Assembly (NCBI GenBank): GCA_020627535.1
Contig: JAHDGU010000022.1
Coordinates: 1 to 47,499 of the forward strand
Origin: Saprospiraceae bacterium
Lineage (GTDB): Bacteria; Bacteroidota; Bacteroidia; Chitinophagales; Saprospiraceae
Length of the DNA stretch: 47,499 nucleotides
Direction of reading: 5' to 3'
A program made the translations under genes and the position numbers. The notes beneath the pieces were generated by a model, which saw nothing but the letters and a program-made list of their open reading frames with translations, was not told the DNA's origin and did no database searches. Positions 6,471-15,745 of this stretch are shown one piece after another; the first letter of the stretch is position 1, and each line of letters begins with the position of its first letter.

Positions 6471-9400
6471 TTATTGAGTCTTACTCATCTTGCTCTTGAT
6501 CTCTGATATGATCAGATTTGAGAGTTCCTCGATGGTCTCATGTCGGAATACTGCAACCAAGTCGAGATCCAGACGAAAATTTGAATTGATGCGCGATACG
6601 AGTCTGATAGCCTGCAGACTATTTCCTCCCAGCTCCATAAATCTATCATCCATACCGATCTGAGAACTGCCCAGGAGCTCTTTCCAGATGTCTGCGAGCT
6701 TCTGCTCCACTGCATTGCGTGGAGAGATGAGTTTTTTATTTTCATCTACGTTCGTACTGAGTGATTTCAGTGCGAGCAATTGACGGTCGATCTTTCCATT
6801 CGCCGTGAGTGGCATCTCCGAAAGATGAATGATCTGTCCCGGAATCATGTAACTTGGAAGATCAGCAGCCAGTGATTTTTTGAGCGAAAGCTCGGACTGC
6901 TTCTCACCGGTATAATAGCAGATCAGTTGCTCATTTTGCCTGATATTGCTCTGATCATAGCCGATCTCATCGAGCATTTTTTGTACTTCGGCCTCATTGA
7001 TTTCTTCATTGATCTCATCCAGGGACTCATCCCGATTTTTGTGCCCGACACGTACATCCCAGCTATAGGGAAATGCGTAGTTGCTGTAACCACGATTGGC
7101 CTTGTGTACATAGATGCCGGCCTGATTGATGAGACAATTGGTAGATCTTCCTGTGTCAGACGGTCTGATCCATGGCAGTTTTTGATCCAAGTACCGATAC
7201 ATCTCCGTAAGGGAGCTATCACAGTACCTATAGAAATCGACAAACTGCACTTGTTCAAATGCGGACTCTGCAACAAATTCCTGATTACCCAGAAGCTCAT
7301 TGACCAGATCATTTTCTCTGTGATATGCTTTGCGGGCGGATAGGATCATACTGTCGATCCCGTCATCATTCAGCTCCTCCTGCACGAAGATCTCTTCTGT
7401 GAGTCTCGTCTCAAAAAACTGGCCTCGCGACAGACCGGTCACGATGTATGGGATATCTCTTCGGAGCGCTTCCTTAAAGCTCAAGGTATAGATTGTCTTG
7501 AAGCAGCCATTGCACACATTGTCGTAGCGCTCGAGACTGTCGACGAAGATCTTATTCATGTGTTCCGTCTCACCAGTCATATGATCGACCTCAAGGACAC
7601 TGCAGACGCGCTTCACATTGGCCAGAGCTTCTAGTGATATATAGCCATTGTCTAGCGTGAAGGCTAGTACGCGAGCTCCTAGGCCTACCAGTCGAGCCAG
7701 CGCATAGGATGAATCTTTGCCTCCACTTAGCAACATCATGCAATCATACCCATCTGGCGATCGCCGCGCATTGACGATTTTGCTTTGTAGCTCATCCATT
7801 TTACGGAAGTAGCTTGACACTCGCTTGGCATAGTCCTCATAGCCCTTGCAGAGATCACAGAGATGCTCATCATCAAAGCTCACACCTGGATAGTCTTCTG
7901 GCAGACCACATCGTACGCAGTTGACGGCAGTCGATTCTTGCTTTCGCTGTGTCAGGACACATGCAGACATCTTCACGGCTTCTCTGAGTTCTAGTTGAGA
8001 CTCGACCTCTCCGAGCTCTACGCGGTGACCATTGAGCTTGACCTGATCATCTGCTCTACCCAAAAAGTGAATGACACCGCTATGATCCACATATGCGAGG
8101 TCACCTGTCCGATATGACCGTGTTCCATCAGAGTGATCAATAAAGGGACCCTCGTTCAAGGTGGCATCTTCATAGCCTTGCGCTATGCCACGCCCGGATA
8201 GCATCAATTCGCCCGTGACGCCTACTGGGCAGAGTGCGCCATGTGAGTTTTTGATCTCTGCACGCATCCCAGAGATCGGCTTGCCTACAGGGACATTGAG
8301 CTGCTCAGTCTCGCCTTGATACGCATAAGTGATACAGCCTACAGTCGCTTCTGTAGGTCCATATTCATTGATGATCTGAGGCTTTCGCCCAAATGTATTT
8401 TGTGCTTCTTCAAGGCAGCGCTGTGCAAGTTTGCTGGTCAGATTTTCTCCACCGAGAATCAGAAGCTCGAGCTCACAATTGGAATGGCTCTCGAGGTAGA
8501 TTTCTAGATGCGAAGGTGTGAGTTTGACGGCATTGAGACGAGATGATTCAGCCACACGCTTGATCGACATATCAAAGCCTTCTGCGGTCTCAGCAATGAT
8601 CTCAAGACTGCCTCCGGTGACCCAGGGCAGAAACATACTGGTGATCGTAAGGTCAAAGCCTACATTGCTAAAGAGTGGCATGTGCATCGCCCTTTCGGGC
8701 AAATATGCTGCGAGACAGTGATGGAGGTAATGAGCAAGATTGGCTCTTGTGATATTGACGCCTTTGGGCTTACCAGTCGAGCCGCTAGTGTATATGGTGT
8801 ATGCTAGTAGATCTGGATCATACTGATCGATCTGTAGGACGGGGTCATCACTTGGCATCTCGTCTTGGGCAATCGGCCATTGCGGACAAGCAAGGTCCAG
8901 TGTATCATCTGCAATGATGGCTTTGGGGCCAGCCTCTAGGACGATGTTTCTGACGCGATTGATGGGGCTAGATTTGGCTACAGGGATGAAGCTCGCTCCA
9001 GACAGGATGATGCTCCATACATCGAGCATAAAGCCAATGGATCTCCGCTGATACAGCAAGACTCGGTCACCTGGTTGCAGTCCAAGAGACTTCAACTCGG
9101 ATATTCTTGATGCTAGTCTAGATCTCAGCTCTCGATAGGGTATTTTTTGAGCTTCTAGGCAAAGCGCAATTTCATCTTGCCCATGTTTTAGGCAGTATCG
9201 CAGCTGGTCATGGAGACTTGGTGCTGATGTTTCTCCTCGTTGATCAAGTTCTGACAGTATTTCTTCATCGCGTTGGGAAAAGAGCTTGTAGCTCCCGATC
9301 CTCTGCGATCGATCTTGACTCAGTGCCCGAAGCGTATGGACGAGCTGCTCTTGGAGACTTGAGGCCTGCTCCTTAGAGAAAATTTCATCCTTGAGATCTA

Positions 9401-10556
9401 GCATGAGCTTAGAGCCTTCAGAGCTCTCCATGACATGTAAGCGCAAGTCATGGCTACGATCTATATGACCACATGCCATCCACTCGCTTGATGCTTTGAT
9501 TTCTCCAAAGTCGCCATACTCGGCATGGATATAATTGAGCACTGCATTGTAGGACTTGCTCAGAGTGATATCTGAGATCACAGGAGAGCTCTTCATCATA
9601 AACTCCATGACGAGCGTCTTCACCTTTTGAAACAGGGAACCGAAGCTCTCGTTTTCGTCGATCTCTACCACAATTGGAAAGAAGGTGATAAAAGGTCCAG
9701 GGCTGTTCTGTTGCTTACGATTGTATCGATTATGCGCTGGAGTGCCTATGCTCAGAGTAGTCGAGCTTGAGATCCTATGGAGCAAAGCAAAATAGGTGCT
9801 CAGATAGAGACAGTATCGGGTGAGGTGATCCGTCATACATCTGAGATCCGGCTCCATGCAGAGGTCATCGATCTGCTGTTTGATCTGGCTGTCAAGCTCA
9901 AGCTGATAGCGCGTACTTGCCGTATCAAAGCGGGTAGATCTATGATTGTACCAATTGGGAGATTCTTCTATGCGGTCGACCTGCTGTATCCAGTAGTCTT
10001 TCTTTTTGGCGGAAGCCTGTTTTTCTTGCAATTCTTGGCTGTACTGCACAAAAGCCTGCACCCCGCCTCTTCTGGCTCCTTCTGACAAGAGCGAGGCATA
10101 GATTTCTGCCAGGCGCTTGTACTGTACACTGCATGCCCAGGCGTCAGTGACGAGGTGGTGCTGATTGAGATACCACACGTAGTGCTGATCTGAGAGCTTG
10201 AAGAGGATTGAATTCCAGCAGCGCTTTTGGATGTCCAGAGACTCTCGATTGAGCAAATGAAGCTTGTCCCTCAGAGTAGCGTCTGGCTCTGAGTGCTCTG
10301 ATAAGTCGACGCACTCGATCTTCTCTACGGATTGTTCGATGATGTAATACGGCAGTCCTTCCTCATCTCTGTGAAATCGGGCTCTCATGATATCACACTC
10401 TTGTAATAGCACATCAAATGCCTTGACAAAGACTTCCCGCTCGATCTCTCCGAAGAGATCAAAGCGAAAAGGCATATTGTACAAGGGTGTCTCTGGATCG
10501 AGCTGCTGCCCTGTCCACATGAGATACTGGCTAGGTGTGAGTGCGTGTCTACTCAC
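6471..10556 (-). CDS. NRPS module C-A(PP-loop insertion)-T, Asn-like specificity
   Basis: This 1361 aa protein is a single elongation module. The condensation domain (about 1-430) has HHLVTDAW at 133-140, so the usual DG is DA. The adenylation domain has A3 TSGSTGKPKG (590-599), A5 NEYGPTEATVG (730-740), A8 GRADDQVKLNGHRVELGE (833-850), then A10 NGKIDR (1253-1258). The eight pocket residues plus Asp and Lys read DLTKIGEVGK, matching the Asn-type code. Between A8 and A9 about 335 residues (870-1206) are inserted: CVRCG (880-884) and CDLC (900-903) as a zinc ribbon, the PP-loop SGGKDSS (944-950), and CNGC (1015-1018). This is an N-type adenine nucleotide alpha hydrolase resembling sugar amidotransferases of the WbpG type. 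The carrier Ser is 1313 in GGNSL. The start is GTG, 4 bp after the carrier protein gene. The insertion could convert a bound carbonyl or amide to an amide, amidine or thioamide; this is inference. Confidence 0.9.
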   Translation of the reverse strand: MSRHALTPSQYLMWTGQQLDPETPLYNMPFRFDLFGEIEREVFVKAFDVLLQECDIMRARFHRDEEGLPYYIIEQSVEKIECVDLSEHSEPDATLRDKLHLLNRESLDIQKRCWNSILFKLSDQHYVWYLNQHHLVTDAWACSVQYKRLAEIYASLLSEGARRGGVQAFVQYSQELQEKQASAKKKDYWIQQVDRIEESPNWYNHRSTRFDTASTRYQLELDSQIKQQIDDLCMEPDLRCMTDHLTRYCLYLSTYFALLHRISSSTTLSIGTPAHNRYNRKQQNSPGPFITFFPIVVEIDENESFGSLFQKVKTLVMEFMMKSSPVISDITLSKSYNAVLNYIHAEYGDFGEIKASSEWMACGHIDRSHDLRLHVMESSEGSKLMLDLKDEIFSKEQASSLQEQLVHTLRALSQDRSQRIGSYKLFSQRDEEILSELDQRGETSAPSLHDQLRYCLKHGQDEIALCLEAQKIPYRELRSRLASRISELKSLGLQPGDRVLLYQRRSIGFMLDVWSIILSGASFIPVAKSSPINRVRNIVLEAGPKAIIADDTLDLACPQWPIAQDEMPSDDPVLQIDQYDPDLLAYTIYTSGSTGKPKGVNITRANLAHYLHHCLAAYLPERAMHMPLFSNVGFDLTITSMFLPWVTGGSLEIIAETAEGFDMSIKRVAESSRLNAVKLTPSHLEIYLESHSNCELELLILGGENLTSKLAQRCLEEAQNTFGRKPQIINEYGPTEATVGCITYAYQGETEQLNVPVGKPISGMRAEIKNSHGALCPVGVTGELMLSGRGIAQGYEDATLNEGPFIDHSDGTRSYRTGDLAYVDHSGVIHFLGRADDQVKLNGHRVELGEVESQLELREAVKMSACVLTQRKQESTAVNCVRCGLPEDYPGVSFDDEHLCDLCKGYEDYAKRVSSYFRKMDELQSKIVNARRSPDGYDCMMLLSGGKDSSYALARLVGLGARVLAFTLDNGYISLEALANVKRVCSVLEVDHMTGETEHMNKIFVDSLERYDNVCNGCFKTIYTLSFKEALRRDIPYIVTGLSRGQFFETRLTEEIFVQEELNDDGIDSMILSARKAYHRENDLVNELLGNQEFVAESAFEQVQFVDFYRYCDSSLTEMYRYLDQKLPWIRPSDTGRSTNCLINQAGIYVHKANRGYSNYAFPYSWDVRVGHKNRDESLDEINEEINEAEVQKMLDEIGYDQSNIRQNEQLICYYTGEKQSELSLKKSLAADLPSYMIPGQIIHLSEMPLTANGKIDRQLLALKSLSTNVDENKKLISPRNAVEQKLADIWKELLGSSQIGMDDRFMELGGNSLQAIRLVSRINSNFRLDLDLVAVFRHETIEELSNLIISEIKSKMSKTQ

Positions 10557-10560
10557 GAGA

Positions 10561-10797
10561 TTAAGCTTGACGAGATGTGATGTATCGCGATATAGCTTCT
10601 AGATTGATGAAGTTGTCGATGATCATGTCCTCTGTAGGGATCTCTATATCAAACTCCTCAGAGATCCAGGCGATGTATCGGACGATACCCATGGAATCAA
10701 CAAGACCTGTGGACAGTAGGTCCTCATCGGGCTCGAGTACGAGATCTGATTCTTGCAGTATTTCTTCTACGAGGTAGTCAGCGAGTTTTTTGATCAT
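10561..10797 (-). CDS. Discrete peptidyl carrier protein (pyrrolyl starter)
   Basis: This 78 aa carrier protein has the phosphopantetheine attachment Ser35 in STGLVDSMGI. Its acidic helices are typical of free-standing carriers such as PltL. It overlaps the end of the free-standing adenylation gene by 20 bp and sits 4 bp before the NRPS. It is expected to hold prolyl then pyrrole-2-carbonyl thioester for transfer to the first condensation domain. Modification would be by the Sfp-type enzyme at 24951-25604. Its identity as a carrier protein is clear; its cargo is inferred from neighbours. Confidence 0.85.
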   Translation of the reverse strand: MIKKLADYLVEEILQESDLVLEPDEDLLSTGLVDSMGIVRYIAWISEEFDIEIPTEDMIIDNFINLEAISRYITSRQA

Positions 10798-12325
10798 TCC
10801 ACAAAGTTTGTAAAAACGATTGATCTATTTTGCCGGCAGGCGAACGAGGTATGATATCCAATCCTAGAAAGTCGTGAGGGATACAATGCGCTGGCAAGAC
10901 CTGTCGAAGTTCTTTGAGAGCCTCGGCCTGGAGTGACTGGTCTGGAAGATTCACAACACTGGCGATGAGTATCTTCTCACCATCCTCTATGACGGCCGCT
11001 ACGGTGAGCTCGCGATCTGGCCAGATCGCCATCAGAGCTGCCTCGACTTCTTTGATCTCTACTCGCTGTCCCTTGATCTTGACTTGTCGGTCAATCCGTC
11101 CATGAAATCTCAGGAGGCCATTCTCCATACTTAGTAGATCTCCAGTGCGATAGTATCTTTTACCCACTTGATCGATGAAAAACATGCTGGCATCCTCTTC
11201 GCGCTTCCAGTAGTGCTTCATCATGGTGCTACTATGGATCATCAGCTCACCTGGCCTCGAAGAATCTCTCGATATGCTTAGTCCATCGATGAGAAAATCC
11301 GTCTCATCCCACACCTTGCCGATCGGAATATCCGTCTCCTCCTGCATCTCTGCTGGGTCAAAATGATGGTAGGTACATTGATTCACCTCGGCTGGGCCGT
11401 AGACATTGCTCCATCGTGCAGCTGGACAATGCTGTGCTAGTGCTTTGATATCTCTCGGGTGATATACTTCTCCACCATAGAGAATCCATCTCAAGCTCTC
11501 AAGATTCACTTGATGTCCTTGTTGGATGGCAGACTGCACTTGTTTCAGTGCCAGTGGTACAGAGTACCATATGGTGATGCGGTGTTTTGCAGCGAGGCTA
11601 GCCAAGCTGACAGGCATCTTTACCTCAGCGTCTGAGGCGATCACGCAAGTGGCACCCATCCGGGGACAGCTGAGATAGCCAAAAGTGCTGATGTCGTAGT
11701 GTAGAGGTGAGTGACTCAAGACGACGTCATCTGAGCTCAGCCCATAGAGATTGGATGATAGTCTTGCATATGCCGTGCCACTCACATGTGTATGTACGAT
11801 GCCTTTGGGTCGTCCTGTGCTACCACTGGTAAACATGATGTACGCTGGGTCCTCAGCGCTGGTCGAAGTGCTATAGTTACTCTCTACGGATCTGATGCTG
11901 TCCCAGCTGAGAGTGGTAGAGCTCAGCTCTTTGCTGACACCTAGGATCGTATCAAGCTGCAGATCTTCTTGTAGGAGCTTGATGAGTTGTCTTTTCCAGC
12001 TGTCATCGCTGATCAAGAAACGGATTCCAGTATCATTGATAATCTCTGCGATCCTGGTGGCGGGCGCCATAGGGTCAAGCGGCACGAATGGACTGCCGGC
12101 CTTGAGGATGCCGTATACCGCGATCGGACTCAGTAGTTGACGTCCAAGGAATACACCGACTGGCTCTGATTTTTTGATACCTCTTTGATGGAGACTACGA
12201 GCGATCTGTGCGCTGCTGAGATCCAGTTGAGCGTAGCTGAGTTCCTCGTCTCTACAGATGTAGGCGATTTTGTTTGGATGCTTTTTGGCGGAAGCCTCCA
12301 GGGCTCCATGTAAGCTGAGCTCCAT
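10778..12325 (-). CDS. Free-standing amino acid adenylation enzyme, probably prolyl-carrier ligase
   Basis: The 515 aa protein is a complete A domain: A3 FTSGSTGRPKG (165-175), A5 NVYGPAEVNQC (307-317), A7 YRTGDLL, A8 GRIDRQVKIKGQRVEIKEVE, A10 PAGKIDQ. Aligned pocket residues read DIFYLGVQC plus Lys. This shares Asp, Tyr278, Leu299 and Cys331 (GrsA numbering) with the PltF-type proline code as I remember it (DLLYLALVC). It lies between an acyl-CoA-dehydrogenase-like gene and a discrete carrier protein, the exact trio (PltF/PltE/PltL-like) that makes pyrrole-2-carboxyl starters from proline. Proline is therefore the favoured substrate, but the code is not identical to known ones. A pipecolate-like or other cyclic amino acid remains possible. 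Confidence 0.8.
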   Translation of the reverse strand: MELSLHGALEASAKKHPNKIAYICRDEELSYAQLDLSSAQIARSLHQRGIKKSEPVGVFLGRQLLSPIAVYGILKAGSPFVPLDPMAPATRIAEIINDTGIRFLISDDSWKRQLIKLLQEDLQLDTILGVSKELSSTTLSWDSIRSVESNYSTSTSAEDPAYIMFTSGSTGRPKGIVHTHVSGTAYARLSSNLYGLSSDDVVLSHSPLHYDISTFGYLSCPRMGATCVIASDAEVKMPVSLASLAAKHRITIWYSVPLALKQVQSAIQQGHQVNLESLRWILYGGEVYHPRDIKALAQHCPAARWSNVYGPAEVNQCTYHHFDPAEMQEETDIPIGKVWDETDFLIDGLSISRDSSRPGELMIHSSTMMKHYWKREEDASMFFIDQVGKRYYRTGDLLSMENGLLRFHGRIDRQVKIKGQRVEIKEVEAALMAIWPDRELTVAAVIEDGEKILIASVVNLPDQSLQAEALKELRQVLPAHCIPHDFLGLDIIPRSPAGKIDQSFLQTLWNDQKTR

Positions 12326-12326
12326 A

Positions 12327-13478
12327 TCAGAGTCCTAGCATTTTGGCGATGATATTCTTCTGGATATCGGATGTGCCTGCGTAGAGTATGCTGCCTACAG
12401 CATCTCTCAGATCTTTTTCGACGCCATATTCCTCTAGGTAGCCATTACCGCCATGACTTCGGATGGCATCGAGGCTGTTTTGGACATAGCTTTCGCTGAT
12501 CATGAGCTTGACCATGGCGGTATCAAGGATGGCTTTTTCCCCTTGATCCTTTTTCCACGCAGTGCGATAGAGTAATAGTCTGGCCGCTTCGATCCGTGTT
12601 TTCATTTCTGCGATCCGATGACTTACTGCTTGAAAGCTGCTGATCTTTTGGCCAAATTGTTTTCTTGACTTGACGTAATCTATGGTCTGCTCTAGCTGGC
12701 GCTCCATAGCTCCGAGCTTGCCTGCTAGCATACAGCAGCGATCGTACTCCAAGGAGTGTGATCCAATGGCAAATCCTGCTCCTTCTTTACCGAGTCGGAG
12801 CTCCTCTGGGACAAAGCAGTCTTTGAGCTGCAGCTCGCAGAAGGGTACCGTGCGGAGCCCCATTTTTTGCTGAACTTCTCCGCGAGTAAAGCCCTGGGTT
12901 TCACTTGGGACCAGAAATGCTGTGATGCCCCATTTGCCATGAGCAGGATTGGTGCTGGCGAAGACCAGGGCGAAGTCACAGATACTGCCCAGAGTGATAA
13001 ATCTCTTGGTACCATTGAGCCTATAGCCACCTTCCACCTTTTCAGCGGTCATTTTCATGCTGTAGACATCTGATCCTGCCTCTGGCTCGGTCAGCGCGTG
13101 CGAACCGATGATCTCACCTCGGCACATACCAGGTAAGAATCTCTGTTTTTGCTCTTCTGTGCCAAAGTCTAGGATAGGGAGCTGCACCGTCCACATCTGA
13201 GCATTGAGCGCTAGGAGCAGGCCGCCATCCGAGCAGTGCTTGCCAAGTGTCTCCATGGCCATTAAGGATGGCATGAGCTTGATCGTATCTGCGTTGCCTC
13301 CGTAGGCTAGGGTACTTGCTAGACTCTGTATACCAAAATCTGCACAGAGTTTCCAAAGGTCACTCGGAAATTCTCCTACGCGATCACGTCGAGATACATC
13401 ATCCTGCAGTTTTTCGCGGGCAAACTCTGCGAGCTGATCTAAAGACTCTTGGAGCTCACTATCAATGCGAAAATCCAC
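12327..13478 (-). CDS. Acyl-CoA-dehydrogenase-like prolyl-carrier oxidase
   Basis: The 383 aa flavoprotein has the standard acyl-CoA dehydrogenase architecture: SHALTEPEAGSD (126-137) for FAD contacts, FITLGS, RKQFGQ (272-277), and SHGGNGYLEEYG (341-352). At the position where medium-chain dehydrogenases carry the catalytic Glu the sequence is YAGTSD, with Ala367. The alternative base position used by isovaleryl-type enzymes falls in LEYDR (243-247), where Glu244 or Asp246 could serve. That pattern fits carrier-bound prolyl oxidases such as PltE or AnaB, which oxidise prolyl-S-carrier to pyrrolyl- or dehydroprolyl-S-carrier. The start is GTG; the adenylation gene begins 1 bp after its stop, so the two are coupled. 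Confidence 0.82.
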   Translation of the reverse strand: MDFRIDSELQESLDQLAEFAREKLQDDVSRRDRVGEFPSDLWKLCADFGIQSLASTLAYGGNADTIKLMPSLMAMETLGKHCSDGGLLLALNAQMWTVQLPILDFGTEEQKQRFLPGMCRGEIIGSHALTEPEAGSDVYSMKMTAEKVEGGYRLNGTKRFITLGSICDFALVFASTNPAHGKWGITAFLVPSETQGFTRGEVQQKMGLRTVPFCELQLKDCFVPEELRLGKEGAGFAIGSHSLEYDRCCMLAGKLGAMERQLEQTIDYVKSRKQFGQKISSFQAVSHRIAEMKTRIEAARLLLYRTAWKKDQGEKAILDTAMVKLMISESYVQNSLDAIRSHGGNGYLEEYGVEKDLRDAVGSILYAGTSDIQKNIIAKMLGL

Positions 13479-13484
13479 AGGTAT

Positions 13485-15713
13485 CTAGAAGTTGAAGCTG
13501 ACTCTGAAGCTTGTAAATCTTGGCGTACCAGGTGTGAAGTGGATTTCTTCTACAGGTTCTAACTCATTGGCTAGTCTTGATTCTGTAGCAAACTGCGTTT
13601 CATCCCAATCTGTATCCAGTACATTATCAAAGCTGAGCTGGAAAGTAAGTTTCTTCCATCTGTAGCTGATCGCTGCATCAAGCACTGTATATCCCTCTGC
13701 CACAATGCTATTGTCTTCGTTGGCGGCACGGTCTCCGAGATATCTCATGCTGATACTACCGTTCCATGGTCCTTGTGCATAGCTCAAGCTAGCAGTACCT
13801 GTCCATACAGGTGCTAGAGGGATGAAATCCATACCTTCTGGTTCACCTTTGGCTCTTGCGTGGGTGTAAGTCCAGTCGGTCTGTAGACCAAATGCCTTGG
13901 TAAGCTGATACCTCAGGCTCAAGTCGACTCCTCTTCTCAGACTCTCTCCACTTGGCTCCACGACACCTTCGTCTCCGACATAGACGAACTCCTGATCAGA
14001 GTCTAGTGTCCATGCCGTCAAGTTGATCAAGCTCCGAGCATTTGGCTTGACCATCACGCCGAGATCCACACCGAGGGCCGATGGAGCAAATCCTTCATCT
14101 TCTTGCAGCGCTACACGGGAGTCATTGCTATGGAAGCCAATACCAGATTTGGCGTAGACCATCATCTTGTCATTGACATAGTAAGACAGATTCAGCTTTG
14201 GGCTGATGTTGACTTTATCACTGGAAAGTCTAGTGAAAGTGTTGGCCAATCGATCTTCATACTCAAAGTCGAATAGATCGGCTCTCAAGCCTGCCTCCAC
14301 GACCAGCTTGTCAAATCTTATCTCTGCATTGGCAAAACTCCAGTAGTTGGTCTCTATCACATCGCCAAACTGGATCGGCTGGAGCAACTCCTGACGATTT
14401 CTTGTATATGATAGTTCATTGTCTTTGATGCGATCATGTCTGAGGCCTACGCCACCGCTGATGAGTGATGCCTTGCCAAATAGCTTGGTAGAGTAATCGA
14501 GTGTTGATTTGAGGACAGTGATGTTTCTTGATTCTGATTGTCTGATCTGGTCAGAGTTTTCTGGATCTCTAAGGAAAAATGTGAAATTGGACCAGAGTCT
14601 GAAATCATAGAGGCTATGGCTGAGCTGATTGTTCATGATCAGGCCGTCCTTGAGTGTCTTTCTGTGCTGGATGGCAAGATCCGTACGAGAAGTATTGCCG
14701 CCCTCTGTATCATCGATCGCTCCAAATCGAGTAATCTGACCACTCTCCACAGCACGCTTAGGGATCTGACCTGAGGCATCCCACTTGCTCGTAAAGTGTG
14801 ATGCGATGAAGGAGATGCTCTCGTCATCGTCGAGATCGTGAGACCATCTTGTGAGTAGATTGAGCCTGTCAAAGTTTTGACTGCTTTCAAATGGCCCGTC
14901 AGACGCTCTCAGACTTCCTGCAATGTAAGAATAGGTTTTATCACCATCGATAAGCTTGACGGCTGTGTTGAGCATCTTGGTGTTGAAGGATCCAAACTCA
15001 GCTGAGATGGTGTTTTGTGCGAGCTGATCTTTGAGTCTAAAATCGATGTGACCTGCCGTGGCAAAGTTTCCGACTTTAGTATCATAAGGGCCTTTGGCAA
15101 AGTCTACACTCTCGATGAGCTCTGGCATGAGGAAGTGCAAGTCAGAGTAGCCTTGACCATGCGCATGAGAGACCATATTCACAGGCATGCCTTCTACAGA
15201 GATGGCAATATCTGTACCATGATCGATATCAAATCCACGTAGGAATATCTGTTCAGCTTTTCCTCCTCCCGCGTGCTGTGCGATGAAGAGTCCAGGTACG
15301 ACGCGTAGCACTTCTTGTGAGCTCTGTACCGGATTTTGGGCAAGGTCAATCTTGGCGATTTGCTTGGCCGGGTCAAGCCCTTGGGAAATGACCACCTCGT
15401 CGAAGCGATACTGCTTCTCTGTGATACTTACTTGAACAAGATCGTCAAGGCTCGACAGCATGACGAGCTCTGGTTCGTAGCCGATGCTGGTGACCATGAT
15501 ACTATCACCAACTTGACCAGTTGCCAGTTCAAATGTGCCGTTGAAGTCTGTATGGGCATGCTCTTGGGTCTGAACATTCAGTACATGTGCACCGATGATC
15601 TCGGATCCATATTGATCCTTGACGATTCCTTTGATGCTCTGTGCATAGATCCCGACGACACTCAGGCTAAATAGCACAGTCATGAATGCTTTGAATGAGG
15701 GTTTACTCTGCAT
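13485..15713 (-). CDS. TonB-dependent outer membrane receptor, probable (metallo)phore uptake
   Basis: The 742 aa protein begins with a signal peptide ending near IYAQ. A carboxypeptidase-regulatory-like domain follows (IKGIVKDQYGSEIIGAHV), then a plug domain containing LRGFDIDHGTDIAISVEG and NMVSHAHGQGYSDLHF. A 22-strand-type barrel ends in a terminal Phe (SFRVSFNF). A run of histidines in the plug (SHAHGQGYSDLHF) and in the N-terminal domain (EHAH) could be metal-related. It is embedded between the cyclodeaminase and starter-oxidase genes with 6-32 bp spacings, so it is part of the biosynthetic operon. This is a strong hint that the peptide product is imported, as metallophores are. The ligand is not determinable from sequence. 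Confidence 0.88.
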   Translation of the reverse strand: MQSKPSFKAFMTVLFSLSVVGIYAQSIKGIVKDQYGSEIIGAHVLNVQTQEHAHTDFNGTFELATGQVGDSIMVTSIGYEPELVMLSSLDDLVQVSITEKQYRFDEVVISQGLDPAKQIAKIDLAQNPVQSSQEVLRVVPGLFIAQHAGGGKAEQIFLRGFDIDHGTDIAISVEGMPVNMVSHAHGQGYSDLHFLMPELIESVDFAKGPYDTKVGNFATAGHIDFRLKDQLAQNTISAEFGSFNTKMLNTAVKLIDGDKTYSYIAGSLRASDGPFESSQNFDRLNLLTRWSHDLDDDESISFIASHFTSKWDASGQIPKRAVESGQITRFGAIDDTEGGNTSRTDLAIQHRKTLKDGLIMNNQLSHSLYDFRLWSNFTFFLRDPENSDQIRQSESRNITVLKSTLDYSTKLFGKASLISGGVGLRHDRIKDNELSYTRNRQELLQPIQFGDVIETNYWSFANAEIRFDKLVVEAGLRADLFDFEYEDRLANTFTRLSSDKVNISPKLNLSYYVNDKMMVYAKSGIGFHSNDSRVALQEDEGFAPSALGVDLGVMVKPNARSLINLTAWTLDSDQEFVYVGDEGVVEPSGESLRRGVDLSLRYQLTKAFGLQTDWTYTHARAKGEPEGMDFIPLAPVWTGTASLSYAQGPWNGSISMRYLGDRAANEDNSIVAEGYTVLDAAISYRWKKLTFQLSFDNVLDTDWDETQFATESRLANELEPVEEIHFTPGTPRFTSFRVSFNF

Positions 15714-15745
15714 GGTTCTATTGATTCTTGGTATGATTCCGTTGA

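Noticed and set aside
8690-8705. Shared 16-mer GCCCTTTCGGGCAAAT, also at about 20719-20734
   Set aside because: Two copies only, both inside NRPS A domains on opposite strands; it may be a distant variant of the dispersed word but does not stand on its own.
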